Positions 53,326 to 64,000 of a DNA stretch of 64,000 nt are shown here, piece after piece. This DNA is from Symbiodinium natans. Its lineage: Eukaryota; Sar; Dinophyceae; Suessiales; Symbiodiniaceae. Numbering within the stretch: position 1 is the stretch's first letter; each line of letters opens with the position of its first letter. A program made the position numbers and the translations under genes. The notes beneath the pieces are model-generated. The model saw only the letters and a list, made by a program, of their open reading frames with translations. It was not told where the DNA came from and ran no database searches. The stretch covers positions 207,501 through 271,500 of the forward strand of contig CAJNDS010001624.1 of NCBI GenBank assembly GCA_905221605.1, in the 5' to 3' direction.

Positions 53326-53656
53326 GAGGCGCGTGGGGTGTAGGGCTTTCAACTAAAGCCACGCTGTAACACTCAACAGAGTAACACACACCCAAGAACT
53401 GAGGCGAGGTTTCCCTTTTAGGCGCTTTATAAGGCTTTCTGCCCGCACCCACCCCCCTCTCCCCCCCAAGACCCCAAAGGATCCCTCAAACCTTTCTATT
53501 TCTGATCCTCGAGGTTCGGGTGCCTGCATGCAACCCCAGCACACCCTGAACCCTAAACCCTATAAACAACATAGAAACCCTATAAACACTATGTAAACCC
53601 TAAATAAACCCTACACAAGCCCTACATAAACCTCATAAACCCTATATAAAGCCTAT

Positions 53657-53778
53657 ATGACCGTATAATGTTGCACCCGTTTTAGTGAAAGGGGGGCACT
53701 GTTATGCGTTTTTCCGGAAGTCTTATAGGGGACCCCCCCTTTCATGAGGGTGGTCCTCAATTATACGATGTTGCCCTG
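53657..53778. mobile_element. Possible element with C/G-rich inverted arms
   Basis: GTATAATGTTGCACCC near the start and ATTATACGATGTTGCCC near the end are similar direct words; inside, GTGAAAGGGGGGCAC pairs with GACCCCCCCTTTCATG. Single copy, so only tentative. Confidence 0.35.
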
Positions 53779-54561
53779 GCTGGGGGTGCCGGTTAGGGGA
53801 AAAAAGGCTCTGCCCTTAAAAAGGAAGCTGAAGGCTGGTTTCTTTCGTCTCCGCTGATGCAGAAGTCGTTAGGTCTGTGCCCGACGACGACGACCCCAGC
53901 CCACATTATTCAGGATCCCCGAACACCCCAAAATTGTTTGGGGGGGGGGGGGCCTGCGCACTAAAGCGAGTCCAACATTACTGTAAACCCTAAACTACAC
54001 CCTAAAGCCCTGCTGAGGGCTCGCTACCAACACTTGAGAGCCCGAAGCTGTCCGGGCTTCAGGAGCGACCTAAGAGCACTGAACGTGCAGCCCGGGAAAA
54101 GCTGGGACTGCTGGACGCTCCAAGAAGGCAAGACCCACACTGGCCGTCAAGGCGACCCGTAACCCAAGACAATTGCCGTTGAAACCCCCCCCCCCCCCCA
54201 GACCATTTCTGAGCTTTTTTTGGGCTCCTCCCGAACCGTGACGGCAGACGAGGGGTGCCAAACGGTCGGGACACTGGCCCGGTCGAGGGGCAGCAGTACC
54301 CCTGCGAACACTCCACCCCGTTGCATCCCCACCCCCCCAACGAGGCTCAGATCGGGACAGTGCTGAAACAGCGTTCAGTGGTACAGCATGCCCCCGCTGG
54401 AAAAAAAGCCTGACTTTAGGAACTGAACCCCCAAAAATGAATACGCAGGGTGGATTGGGGTGGGCTTACCGCCACGCGATGTTGCGAGCGACCCGGGCAG
54501 AGGGGCCGGTTGGAAAACATGAGGTGAGGCCCCGGAGCCCAGCGAGCAACGCATAACGTAA

Positions 54562-54668
54562 CACACCCTAAGCCCTAAACCCTAAACCTTAAACCCTAAA
54601 CCCTAAACCCTAATCCCTAAACCCGAAACCCTAAACCCTAAACCCTAACCCTAAACCCTAACCCTATA
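54562..54668. repeat. CCCTAAA array
   Basis: About 14 units with several CCCTAA hexamer slips. Nothing gene-like is supported from 53940 to 54560; that stretch has a G12 and a C16 run. Confidence 0.9.
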
Positions 54669-54934
54669 TGAACCCCAAACCGCATCGGCAGGTTGGCGGG
54701 CCCATTCCATTCGGGCCGACGGTCGGCTTGCCTTTCTACACCCGTCATTTAAGCGGGAAGAACATAAGTACGTATATATCTATATATATAAATAATCTTT
54801 TTTAAAAAAGCAGTATACTGTATTATATTCATATATTGTATTATAATATATATAATATTAAATTATATGAGTTAGTTATACCCAGTATGGTAGTTCTGCA
54901 GAGTGTGGACGTGCACATGTAAATATGTATATGA

Positions 54935-54965
<31 letters not shown>

Positions 54966-55139
54966 CATACACATGACAAATGAGCAGGGCTTTTGGGGAA
55001 ATTGGGGTTTCAGCTTTGAGGCTTTCAATAGTGGAAGTCTGCACTGCTCTGACCCAAACCCCCAAACTTGCCAAGCTACCCACACTAACGGTACACTTCT
55101 TGAGGATAATGACAAGGGTTCTGGGAAAATCTTACAGTA

Positions 55140-55290
55140 AGCAGGTGACGAAGCCACCTCTGACAGCCCTACAAGCATCGATGGCAGCTGAGTGCGCGGC
55201 AGGGCGGTGAAGTTTCCAGCCTTGATCTTGACATTTGAGGGCTTCGCTACCAAAACACCCGAAATGCAGGGCACATAGGCCACCACCATC
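55140..55290 (-). CDS. Possible PPR-like exon
   Basis: After TTTAGGGTTTAG| one minus frame reads QDQGWKLHRPAAHSAAIDAC then RAVRGGFVTC; RPAAHSAAIDACRAVRGG resembles a PPR unit. Another frame (VVAYVPCISGVLVAKPSNVK, IKAGNFTALPRTQLPSMLVG) is open longer, ending at a possible TACTGTAAG donor. I cannot decide between them. Confidence 0.3.
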
Positions 55291-55530
55291 AAACCCTAAA
55301 CCCTAAACCCTAAAATGCTAGGGGGTAAAGGAGCACCGCAGCTTAACAGCCGTTCGAGCTCTGGGCTTTGCATTTCATGCCTTCGGCATGGTGTTTTTTT
55401 CGTTACCTCGACCCGAAGGACATCTGCACAATCACCGTCTCAAAGCCTTGTTGTGAGAGTGAATCGAGTGAATCTACGACAACCCATAACCCTTGTTGTG
55501 AACAAAGCTAGGAGTCGTTTGGGAATCACT

Positions 55531-55612
55531 ATGAATTGCTTAAGAAGCCCCCCAACAAATACAAAACAATATTCCTCCTTATAAGGGTAGTATAGGGATT
55601 ATTCAAATAGCA
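55531..55612. mobile_element. Introner-like element, family G, copy 7
   Basis: Left ATGAATTGCTTAAGAAGCCC, core ATTCCTCCTTATAAGGGTAG, right end weak (ATTCAAATAGCAG). Confidence 0.6.
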
Positions 55613-55773
55613 GATCAGTGAATCTACGACAACCCTCAACCAAAAGCACCCTTAAACCCTCAACCCTCAACCCTAAACCCTAAACCCCAAACACCGTGGC
55701 GCCAAGCTGCGCTGGTTGCCTCGGCTTGCTCAAACTCCGCTTTCCACAGCAAGGCTGTGCACCTGGGGAGCTG

Positions 55774-55890
55774 GGTCTAGGGTTTAGGGTTTAGGCTTAG
55801 GGCTTAGGGCTTAGGGCTTAGGGCTTAGGGCTTAGGGCTTAGGGCTTAGGGCTTAGGGCTTAGGGTTTAGGGTTTAGGGTTTAGGGTTTA
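55774..55890. repeat. TTAGGGC variant array, then TTTAGGG
   Basis: About ten CTTAGGG units in a row, then five TTTAGGG units. Mirror image of the CCCTAAG array at 24167. Confidence 0.95.
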
Positions 55891-56053
55891 GGGACTTTCC
55901 AAGCGCCCAGAATCGGAGCCGATGGCACCCAAGAATAAAAGGGTACACAGGCAAATTCAGACGAAGCAAACTCAGCAAACCCTGAACCCTAAACCCTAAA
56001 CCCGAAACACCGGCCATGCAATGTCCATGGGTTTGGGAGGCTTGAGATTTTGA

Positions 56054-56190
56054 GATTTTTCCGAAAAAGGGGTACCCCTTGTCTACCCCAAATTCCTAGC
56101 CTCCCTTGAAAGGAACCCCAAAAAAGACTCTACTCCTTTTCAAGGAAACCCCCGAAAAAAAAGGTACTCCTATTTTTCGGAAACCCCCCC
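56054..56190. mobile_element. Introner-like element, family D, copy 6
   Basis: Outer ends GATTTTTCCGAAAAAGGGGT and CCTATTTTTCGGAAACCCCC are inverted; the core has a second inner repeat AAAAAGACTCTACTCC. A left half of the same family recurs at 56493-56545. Confidence 0.65.
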
Positions 56191-56337
56191 CATTTCAAGG
56201 CTTCCCTAAACCCTATACCTTATACCCTAAACCCTAAACCCTAAGTTGCTCCAAGGGGCAGGGACCGCATTCCGGCCGATGCAGCCAGATGCAGAAGAGA
56301 GCGGCCGTCTGGGGCCTGTCGCTGCCATTTTGAAGAG

Positions 56338-56460
56338 GGTATAGGGTTTAGGGTGTAGGGTTTAGGGTTAGGGTTCAGGGTTCAGGGTTCAGGGTTCAGG
56401 GATTAGGGCTTAGGGCTTAGGACTTAGGGCTTGGGGTTTAGGGTTTAGGGTTTGGGGTGT
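56338..56460. repeat. Mixed TTTAGGG/TTCAGGG/CTTAGGG array
   Basis: Blocks of single variants (four TTCAGGG, then CTTAGGG) follow one another, as at 22290-22375. Confidence 0.9.
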
Positions 56461-56904
56461 GGGCTGTGCCGTTTGGGGCCTGTCACTGCCATTTGGGGGT
56501 TTCCGATAATAGGGGGTACCCTTTTTTGGGGGCCCCTTTTAAGGGGATTCATTCTATGCGGATGAGTATAAAAGCGGCACCACTGTTTTGGGACATTCCC
56601 GTTTTGAAGGCGCGGACAGGGGTGTGGGCTGAGGGCTCGTCCTATCCAACCGGAAGTGCAGGATCTCAACACCTATCATTTCTGCCGCAGGCTGCAGAAA
56701 AATGCCGCGCTTAGCAGACGGAACCAAGACAGGTCTGCCCAATCTCCAATCTCGAAGGTATAGCCACGCCTTGGCTACTCTTTGACAAACCTGACCTGTA
56801 TTGAAGGCCTTACACAAAGTACGCATACCACTACGTCAAGCTACCCAAGGCCCAAGGCGTCCAAGAAACAATGGACTCACTATATCGGCAAAGGGTTGGT
56901 GGGT

Positions 56905-56982
56905 CTTACAAGGAGAGGGCCCCCTAGTTACAGGTAAAGTATACTTAGTATAATAATACGGGGGCCCCACTTGTACAATCAT
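56905..56982. mobile_element. Introner-like element, family I, copy 4
   Basis: TIRs CTTACAAGGAGAGGGCCCCC and ACGGGGGCCCCACTTGTACA. Confidence 0.65.
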
Positions 56983-56999
56983 ACCAAGACCCTCTTGCC

Positions 57000-57480
57000 G
57001 GAGTAATGTCCAAAACGGCGCAGGCGTATCAAGACGAATCTACATTCCCGCACTCACGCCATCAACAAGGCCATCCAAAACTGATTCAACCTAAACCCGA
57101 CGGGATAAGAACCCAACACCCCTTTCGTCACCTAGCACTCTGATTGGGTGCTGCCAGCAGAATGCCCACCCTAGCTAACACGGGAAACGCGTGCACAGAT
57201 AAACAATATAACGTGAGGTGTATGGGGTTCCTGTCGAACATCGTCGCGTATGACGGATCCGAGGGTTTAGGGTTTAGACTGCACGCAAGGGTCCATAACA
57301 TAACCGTCTTCAAGAGGGCTGTGAGGGTGTAGATATTCATCCGACGTATCGAGTAGTTGGTGTATAAACATCCCACACGTGCACGTGCTGGGTAGCCCTG
57401 TCGACCGTGTGACCTCAATTCGGTTCTTTACGCCCTCAACAATACACCCGAAACCCCGAACCAAAAAACGCTCTAATCAA
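57000..57480. other. Unassigned spacer
   Basis: Open frames on both strands (for example 57128-57418 minus) with no recognised family; one short telomeric patch near 57263. Confidence 0.3.
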
Positions 57481-57602
57481 ACCCTGTAACCCTAACCGCA
57501 ACCCTAAGCCCCAAGCCCTAAGCCCTAACCTTAAGCCCTAAGCCCTAAGCCCTAAACCCTAAACCCTAAACCCAAACTCCCTAAACCCAAACGTAAACCC
57601 GG

Positions 57603-57702
57603 CAACCTCACACCCAGCCTTGGCGTTGACCTCTTCCCAGTCGGCCCCCGCAAGTAGGCGCAAGGCATCGATCTGGGGCAGCTGCAGGGTTCCCAGCTAA
57701 TG
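57603..57702 (-). CDS. Probable exon, family unknown
   Basis: Acceptor CACCCCATTAG| leads into LGTLQLPQIDALRLLAGADW then EEVNAKAGCEVAG, and the frame meets GG|GTTTACGTTTGGG as donor. Clean helical sequence flanked by a telomeric array on each side (57715-57780 and 57515-57590). Confidence 0.4.
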
Positions 57703-57714
57703 GGGTGGACGTGG

Positions 57715-57780
57715 GTTTAGGGTTTAGGGTTTAGGGTTTAGGGTTTAGGGTTTAGGGTTTAGGGTTTAGGGTTTAGGGTC
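57715..57780. repeat. TTTAGGG array, about 9 copies
   Basis: Pure array immediately upstream (coding strand) of the exon at 57603-57702; a G18 run follows at 57805. Confidence 0.95.
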
Positions 57781-57954
57781 CTTTTTACAAAAGTTTTTCT
57801 TTGGGGGGGGGGGGGGGGGGTAGCCTGGAATGATAGTGCTATACAGAAGGCTGTGGAAATATTCGGTGGTCGGGCTTCGTCCCTTTCAAGGGTCCAAATA
57901 TATCTTTCCTTTGTTTCGGGAGCTTTGCCTGGCCACTGTCAGAAGGCAGTGCCC

Positions 57955-59240
57955 TAAACCCTAAACCCTAAAAACCCTAAAACCCCCCAAAAACCTAAAA
58001 CAACCCTAGAAGCCCAAAACCCTAGAACCTGAACCTACAAAACCCTAAAAGAACCCGAAAAGCCAAAAAAACCTATAACCCCCCTAAATGCCCAAAACTC
58101 TATAAACGCCTACCCATCGACTCGGCAACGATGTGAGGTCGCCTAAGGGTGTCCACGAGCGTACCTAACATCATCCTACATCGAGGGTTCGGGGTTTAGG
58201 GTTTAGCGTTTAGGGCAACAAACAGCCCGCCTTGGACACACGGTTTTGGGGCTTGCATGGTTGTGGGTGGGTGGGGATGCAAGTCGCGCAAGCCCAACAG
58301 TTTCGTGACGCAGGTGTGCACCGAACTCCTTTTTGCACGAGGGTGCGCTTCATTGTCAATTCTGGGGCACTTTCAACTGACCGCGCACTTTCCAACTGTT
58401 GCTTCAGGGCTGGTAAAGCTGTCGCTTCAGGGGTTGGCGCAGGGTTTCCGAGTGCTTGACTGGTCCAGAAATATGTCTCTACAGATAGATATGTATATAT
58501 ACATATATATATATATGTATACACACACACCCACACATATATATATATGCATATTTGCATATATGCAATTTAAGAAAACGTTCATACATATGTTCTACAT
58601 GTATACATGTAAACCGCTGAAAACCACTACAAGCTATCGAGTTAGCTGAGGCAGATTGCGGTCATGCTACCTCCAGCCAAGCCGCCATCCACACCACAAA
58701 TGCCTGGCACAGTGCCTTGAACCCTCAACGCGGCGCAGCTCAGAAAGAGGACAGCTGTCGCCGGGTGGGCCGTTCCTGCACGCTTTCTGGATCGTAGCTC
58801 CGCGATTTGTGGTGCCGGTAAGTAGCTACCTCCACACAATCCAGCTTGCATCGTTGGAAGCACGTATCCCAGAATGTACTTCCAGTTTATGTCACGGGAA
58901 CACCGAACACGATTACTTGTTCAGGGAGCCGCTCAACGAAGTCTAGACTCTAGACTGCGGGTGAATGTATGCAACGCGTTGTAAGAAATGAGCATTCGGC
59001 AGCATGGAAGAGAAAAACGAAGCGGTGCGTTGACCAAGCTGCTGCGCAACAGCGGCCCTTTGGCGAAACTTCTAGTGCTCATGTGACTTATGTATATATT
59101 TTTTCTGTGTATATATATATATACACCAGCAAAGAGGTATACTAACATAGGTATAATTCTAGATGTCGAGGTAGATACGTTGATGGCAAGAAAGGGGGGA
59201 TAGACCGATAACGAAGAGATAGAGAGCGATGACCATACAG
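57955..59240. other. Spacer with CCCTAAAA remnants and TATATA/CACACA repeats
   Basis: Degenerate A/C-rich repeats to 58100, TATATATATG at 58500-58550. The minus strand at 58320-58430 (ATALPALKQQLESARSVESA) could be an exon, with low confidence. No other gene supported. Confidence 0.35.
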
Positions 59241-59419
59241 ATATAACCCTAAACCCTAAACCCTAAACCCTACAAACTCCTGCTTTTGAGGGCGTAAAAT
59301 CGTACGACAAGCCAACTCCTACCATTGAGAGCCGGAACAATTCGACAAGAGCGGGCAGAAAGGCTGAGGAATAGTAGATATAAGTAGAAATAGCAATATA
59401 AACATAAATATAAATATGA

Positions 59420-59457
59420 ACACACAAGTACATATATATATATACATATATATATAC

Positions 59458-59488
<31 letters not shown>

Positions 59489-59566
59489 CATATCTCTCTG
59501 GTTTCTGGTTTAGGGTTTAGGGTTAGGGTATATATTCCAAATTATATATATATATACACACATTTT

Positions 59567-59610
<44 letters not shown>
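59420..59610. repeat. (TATATACA)n and (GA)n microsatellites
   Basis: TATATACATA repeats at 59425-59490 and about 38 bases of GAGA at 59570-59608, with a short TTTAGGG array at 59509-59528. Confidence 0.9.
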
Positions 59611-59612
<2 letters not shown>

Positions 59613-59765
59613 AACCGTTCCTTAGAAGGTTGCGTAAGGGTGCTAGTAATGATCAGTGGAAGATCCAGATTCCTTCAAGCGGCGCCAAGGTACCCGCAAT
59701 CTTGGCTCGACGAGACTCAACAGGGACATTGAGGGCACTGCTGGGCATCTATTTGAGGGCCAGTT

Positions 59766-59836
59766 TGGGTTTAGGGTTTAGGGTTTAGGGTTTAGGGTTT
59801 AGGGTTTAGGGTTTAGGGTTTTGGGTTTAGGGCCCT
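59766..59836. repeat. TTTAGGG array, about 9 copies
   Basis: Pure array with one TTTTGGG unit. The segment to its left (59640-59765) is open on both strands but unassigned. Confidence 0.95.
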
Positions 59837-60270
59837 GAACCCGTGCACGCTTTTGGTACGGCCGTCCCAGGCCGTGCGCCCATGCACACACATTCCGAAG
59901 CCCAAAGTGCGGAAGCCATCATCAAGTCTGACAGTCTTGGGTCGGAGTGCCCCACAAAGAATGCACGAAGCACATCATATCGTGACGCCCGGGTACGAGC
60001 AGATCAGGACACTCAACCCTAAACCCTCTAAACCCCAAAGCCCGCATGAGGGGCGAGTCCTCGTGGCTTCGGGTTCCGAAGCCGCCTCAGATACGACTTG
60101 CGATTCCTGGGGGTTGAGGGTTTAGAGTTTAAGGTTTAGGGTTCTAGGACTTGAGGGTTTAGGGTTGAGTGGTTTATAGGGTTTGAGAGTTAAAGGTTGA
60201 GGTTTAGGGTTCAAGGGTCTAAGGGACAAAGGGTTGAGAGCTTAAGTTTTGACAGTTCAGCAGAAGCCCT

Positions 60271-60366
60271 TTGTTCTCAGTACGGAATGAGGGAATTAGG
60301 GCCCAGTATATATACTTCAAGGGATTATGTAGGGTACCTCATTCCCTGATTCCCTACTAAGAACCA
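60271..60366. mobile_element. Introner-like element, family C, copy 2
   Basis: TIRs TTCTCAGTACGGAATGAGGG and CATTCCCTGATTCCCTACTAAG. Confidence 0.75.
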
Positions 60367-60632
60367 GCCAGAGAAGTCTGAGTGGCTGGTCGTGCCGGTC
60401 TTGGCTAACTCCACCTCCGACAAGAAGCGTGACCTCCGGTAGACTTGCCCTAAATCCTAAACCCTAAACCCTAAACCTAAACCCGAAACCCCAAACCCTA
60501 CACCCCAGCAAGCTGCAGACTTGGGGGTCATCCAAGTGCTTTGCAGTTCCCTAAGGGCCCATGTACCTATGTAGTACATACATGGGCCGTACAGGGGTTC
60601 CTAAGTTGCTTTAGGGCCCAAGTACATGGACT

Positions 60633-60877
60633 GGAGGATCGGGGGACTTAGTAAGTAGGCGCAAAGTAAAGGTTTGCCAGCGCTAAAACCTCCGTGTTTT
60701 GAGGGTTACCCTACTTGATGCTTCAAGGTGAATGGGTAGTTTTAAGTAGGGTCATGAGAAAGGTAACCTATATTACGCCCTAAATTAGGGAACGAACCCC
60801 GACTTATAAATATGTTTGAACCTTCAAGTAGCCGTACATAATCGCTACTTTGAAAAGTTCCCCGACCCTTGGGGCTC
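60633..60877. mobile_element. Family M element with a family A element nested inside
   Basis: Outer ends GGATCGGGGGACTTAGTAAG and CTACTTTGAAAAGTTCCCCG are inverted family M-like ends. Family A copy 10 (60721-60828; CTTCAAGGTGAATGGGTAG..TTTGAACCTTCAAG) lies between. The outer right end is diverged, so nesting is probable rather than certain. Confidence 0.5.
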
Positions 60878-60919
60878 TCTTGGTATATGGACCCCAAGGG
60901 CCCCCCAAACTAGGACAAC

Positions 60920-60977
60920 CCTTAAACCCTAAACCCTAAACCCTAAACCCTAAATCCTAAACCCTAAACCCTAAGAT
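60920..60977. repeat. CCCTAAA array
   Basis: About eight units. Confidence 0.95.
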
Positions 60978-61077
60978 TGGGGGGTCTTGAACTTGGAAGG
61001 CCCTGCGCCCTGCACTACAGCCATGGCCGGTGTTCAGAAGCACGGAAAACCAGTGAAAGCCGCGATTCCATGCTGAA

Positions 61078-61163
61078 CTTGGAACCCTAGCAAAAATTGT
61101 AAGTTTTGCTGTTTCTTAGGAATTAAAGTACCCCCCAAAAAAGAACTAGTTCCAAATATCCCT
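61078..61163. mobile_element. Introner-like element, family L, copy 2
   Basis: AACTTGGAACCCTAGCAAAA..GCTGTTTCTTAGGAATTAAAGT..AACTAGTTCCAAATATCCC, matching 29828-29905. Confidence 0.7.
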
Positions 61164-61232
61164 AAGGATTCATGTGAAACCTGGACCATGGTGCCCAGCA
61201 CTCTGGTGCATCGTCTAGAGGAATCCTGGAAT

Positions 61233-61338
61233 CTACCAATTGCTGATAAGAACCCCCAGAATAAAAATGTCCTTCCTTAGAAGGGTAACATAGGTTTTTT
61301 TTTTTCTTTTTTGGGGGGGTTCTTAAGCAACTAGTAGG
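61233..61338. mobile_element. Introner-like element, family G, copy 8
   Basis: Left CTACCAATTGCTGATAAGAA; right GGGTTCTTAAGCAACTAGTAG; core CCTTCCTTAGAAGGGTAACA. Confidence 0.75.
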
Positions 61339-61562
61339 AATCCTTCCTTCAGGCCAAAGCTGGCAGTCCCGCGGAGCTCTTTTCGGGCCCAAGAGTGAAG
61401 CCGAAGACCAAACCTCCCCTGAACCCCCCAAAGTCTCCAACTAAAGCCCCGACAACCCTACTGAACCCTTATATAAGTCTCAATCCTACTGTATGCACCT
61501 GACTCTCATATATAGTCTTCACCCCTACCTGGTAGCACCTCAACCCTAAACCCAAAACCCTC

Positions 61563-61652
61563 CGAGCGCCCTGCTGAAGTGCCGCCGCCTCTGCAGCGCC
61601 CTCCGCGGGCACCACGTGCGGCCGCAGGCCCCAAAACTGCGCGCAACGATTA
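61563..61652 (-). CDS. Possible PPR-like fragment
   Basis: The minus strand reads AQFWGLRPHVVPAEGAAEAA then ALQQGARR. GLRPHVVP fits the PPR inter-repeat G-x-x-P-x-V. GC-rich; an alternative frame (ACGRTWCPRRALQRR) is also possible. Confidence 0.3.
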
Positions 61653-61725
61653 GGGTTTAGGGTTTAGGGTTTAAGGTTTAGGGTATAGGGTTTAGGTTTG
61701 TCTGGGTAGGACCCAAAACCAGGAT

Positions 61726-61919
61726 GGGGCTATTATACCCTATAATATAGCCCCTTAAAAAGGCCCTTTACAGGGTTCATAATGGGGATTACTTGGAGGT
61801 TCATGGCACTTATTAACCAATTATAACTCTACTTACAACCCACTTATAAGCCCCATAAGTGCCCCAAGATGATTATAAGTACAGTTGTCATTGGTTAGAA
61901 AGTACCATGAACCTCCAAG
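61726..61919. mobile_element. Family J-like end followed by a family A variant
   Basis: CCAGGATGGGGCTATTATACC at 61728, then 61792-61919 with ends ACTTGGAGGTTCATGGCACTTA and AAGTACCATGAACCTCCAAGT, a diverged family A-type palindrome of 128 bases. Confidence 0.55.
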
Positions 61920-61994
61920 TAGGGGCAAGCTGGAGGATGCAGGAGCTCTTAGGGTTGTTTTACCAGGGCTTCGGGTCGACGGCCGACGGTTCCG

Positions 61995-62135
61995 GGGGGG
62001 GGGGGGGTAAAGGGGGCTTTAAGGGGGCTTCAAGGGGGACTTAAAGGGGAGCTTAAGGGGCTTAAAGGGGGCTTCAAGGCGGTGCTTAAAGGGGGGGCTT
62101 AAAGGGGGCTTCAAGGGGGGCTTAAGGGGGGGTTG
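61995..62135. repeat. G-rich imperfect tandem repeat
   Basis: Units of GGGGGGCTTCAAG/GGGGGCTTAAAG, about 11-14 bases each, repeated around ten times after a G14 run. Confidence 0.85.
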
Positions 62136-62433
62136 TGCATGGATGCATGACAGTCTGGGGGGTTTGGTAAGCATTTTGAGTTTCAGGTTTGTCTTGGTAC
62201 TTAGGGGAAACCCACACGCTGCAGCTGAAGCCCTAATGCTTCTTGGAAAACCTAAGCATGAAAGAGCCCATCACAGAACCTTCAGTAAACCTACGAACTA
62301 TAATATAAACCCTGGACTAAACCCTCGACCCCCCCCCCCCCTCCCCGGACCTTGTCGTGCCAGAACGGCCCTGGAAGGGCCAAGCCTTTGTCTGGCAGAG
62401 CTGCTGTCTCTCTTTCTCTGTTTCTCTATTTCT

Positions 62434-62538
62434 CTACTATTTGCTTAAGAACACCAAAAAAACAAAATATTCTTCCTTGTAAGGGCAATATTGGCGTTTT
62501 TGCGTTTTGTTTTGGGGGGGTTCTTAAGCAGATAGTAG
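62434..62538. mobile_element. Introner-like element, family G, copy 9 (best preserved)
   Basis: TIRs CTACTATTTGCTTAAGAAC and GTTCTTAAGCAGATAGTAG match at 18 of 19 positions when one is reverse-complemented. Core TATTCTTCCTTGTAAGGGCA. Confidence 0.85.
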
Positions 62539-62539
62539 T

Positions 62540-63360
62540 TCTACTGTCCGAAAAGGATAACTAAAGGAAGGACTCCTCCAAGGCAACGGACCAATGTCGG
62601 GGGGGGGGGGGGGTGATGCATCAGAAATTGAAGAAGTAGATAGAAGTAGGAACCCCCGCTGTAGATTCAAGAAGATGTGCTGGGACCCCAAATATGAGGC
62701 TGCAAGATGCGTCGTTTTCAGAAGGTCCAGCTACATACCGCGAAGGCTTGAAAACACAACCCTAAACCCCTAACCCTTAACCCTAAACCCTAAGCTCCCT
62801 TGGCCTGCTTCCTCACTCCCCTGCAAACACTACGGCGGAATCCGAAAGTTCGTCGCGTCTCAGCTGCCTCCCCTCTTCGAAGTCTCTGGAGCACCTCCCT
62901 CGGGACATTCTAGTAGTGGGCTTAGGGCTTAGGGTTGTTCCAGCTACTGTAATTACTTCCTCAGCGCTAGCCAGGCTATGTGATTCCATCCTTCCTGGGC
63001 GTCCGCGTCCTCCGTTCATATCCATTCATGTCTGCACACATGGTGCGCCTAAACTTTAGAGGCCTGGCCAAGTGCATTCATTACATCTGATCCTGCGTGG
63101 CTCCGTTTCTGAGTCCATAGCGCTGAACCCTCCCAATTCCCGAGCCACGCTCATCCAATCTCCTCGCCTCCGAACCCCTTATAACATGCCCTAAACCCTA
63201 AACCCTAAACCCTTTTGCATCCCTAAGCCCTAAGCCCCAAACCTTCCCTGAACCCTACGAAACCTGCCCCGAGTTCTCAAGCCAGCAGCTCCTCGCATCC
63301 ATACTCATGTCATCGAACTCCACGCGTCGGAACTTCTCGAAGCCTCGGCCCATGTCTGAG
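62540..63360. other. Spacer; no confident gene
   Basis: A G17 run near 62600, short CCCTAAA patches at 62760 and 63190. The minus-strand open frame at 62813-63025 matches no family. Confidence 0.35.
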
Positions 63361-63367
63361 CAAGCCT

Positions 63368-63490
63368 CTGGCTCTTAGTAGGGAATGAGGGAATGAGGTA
63401 CCCTATGTAATCCTTTAAAGGGTATCTAGGGATGTAATCCTTTAAAGGGTACATAGGGCTCTAATTCCCTCACTCCCTACTAAGAACCAG
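63368..63490. mobile_element. Introner-like element, family C, copy 3, with internal duplication
   Basis: TIRs CTGGCTCTTAGTAGGGAATG and CACTCCCTACTAAGAACCAG. The core GTAATCCTTTAAAGGGTA is present twice in tandem. Confidence 0.8.
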
Positions 63491-63670
63491 GGGGCATTCG
63501 GCTTGGGATGGAGCTTTCGATTGTCCTAGGACGCTAAGGGCCATTGCCTCGTACTGCTGCTTTTTGGGGAGGGGCATGACGCATCTTGACATGCCGACGC
63601 CCAGGCACGGCAGTCTGTGATTAGTGACCATGCAGATAGCGACACTACGTCGGCAGCGTTTGTCACCAGC

Positions 63671-63845
63671 TACAAGGAGGGGCCCCCTTACTCTGCTAAC
63701 TATTAAAGGACTTAGAACCTAATTGAGGACCCTTCTAACCCAAATTTGGGGTTCTGATAACTCTACTTATAACCTAATTGAGGATCCTTACAAGCCACTT
63801 CAGGGCTCTTATAACTCTACTTGTAACTAGGGGGGGGGGGGCTCA
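63671..63845. mobile_element. Introner-like element, family I, copy 5
   Basis: Begins CTACAAGGAGGGGCCCCCTT; ends with GTAACTAGGGGGGGGGGGC. Internal units (AACCTAATTGAGGAccCTT) occur twice, so the copy is internally duplicated (175 bases). Confidence 0.65.
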
Positions 63846-64000
63846 TGGTAGACCAGCGCTGGGCAAAGCTACGCGTCGACGTTGCTAGGCCGAGTGTCGC
63901 TCGAAATGCGACGTCGCCAACACGTGGGCTTCAAAGCTGCCCTCCTTGGCCTGCCATGGGCATGTAACTGCCTGTTGGTCCTAGTTAGTATAAGGAAAGA

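Overview
This window looks like nuclear DNA of a dinoflagellate, most like a Suessiales/Symbiodiniaceae-type genome. Four things point there: hundreds of plant-type telomeric heptamers (TTTAGGG/CCCTAAA) scattered through the interior; short exon-sized fragments of PPR and ankyrin-repeat proteins, all on one strand; many 70-160 bp elements with terminal inverted repeats (TIRs) that fit the published description of dinoflagellate introners (intron-creating transposable elements); and probable GC and GA 5' splice sites. There is no bacterial-style gene organisation. Almost every long open frame in the window is an artefact of simple repeats or an opposite-strand shadow. The taxonomic call is inference; no rRNA or marker gene is present.

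Layout. 0-2.3 kb: degenerate telomeric arrays and a local duplication. 3.4-4.3 kb: exons of an ankyrin-repeat gene (minus). 5.7-15.2 kb and 19-28 kb: PPR exons, nearly all minus strand, about one PPR unit per exon, separated by telomeric arrays and introner-like elements. 16.17-17.14 kb: the best gene, a two-exon minus-strand protein with a ubiquitin-like fold followed by a discoidin (F5/8 type C)-like domain. 29.7-31.6 kb: a minus-strand multi-exon membrane/sensor-like protein. 31.6-36.3 kb: free of telomeric heptamers and dominated by a 3.3 kb CA/CAGA microsatellite. 38.4-46.3 kb: a second heptamer-free island, holding a decayed or intron-split plus-strand gene, a minus-strand coding block at 39.8-40.4 kb, a higher-order satellite (41.2-43.5 kb), a GC-rich 47-bp satellite (43.6-43.9 kb) and an AT-rich palindromic GTTTAAAC satellite (43.9-45.8 kb). 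46.3-64 kb: telomeric arrays and introner-like elements again, with a second ankyrin gene (50.8-51.3 kb) and isolated exon fragments.

The most interesting point is the relationship between telomeric repeats and introns. In the 31 kb gene a telomeric array interrupts the reading frame exactly, is flanked by direct repeats of 7-9 bp, and its removal rejoins the frame using a GC-AG intron. Elsewhere telomeric heptamers abut probable splice donors (CAG|GTTTAGGG) or acceptors (CCCTAG|G), or sit inside introner elements. The sequence therefore suggests that interstitial telomeric repeats behave as introner-like intron sequence, next to at least ten families of TIR-bearing elements, two of which also coincide with reading-frame-preserving introns.
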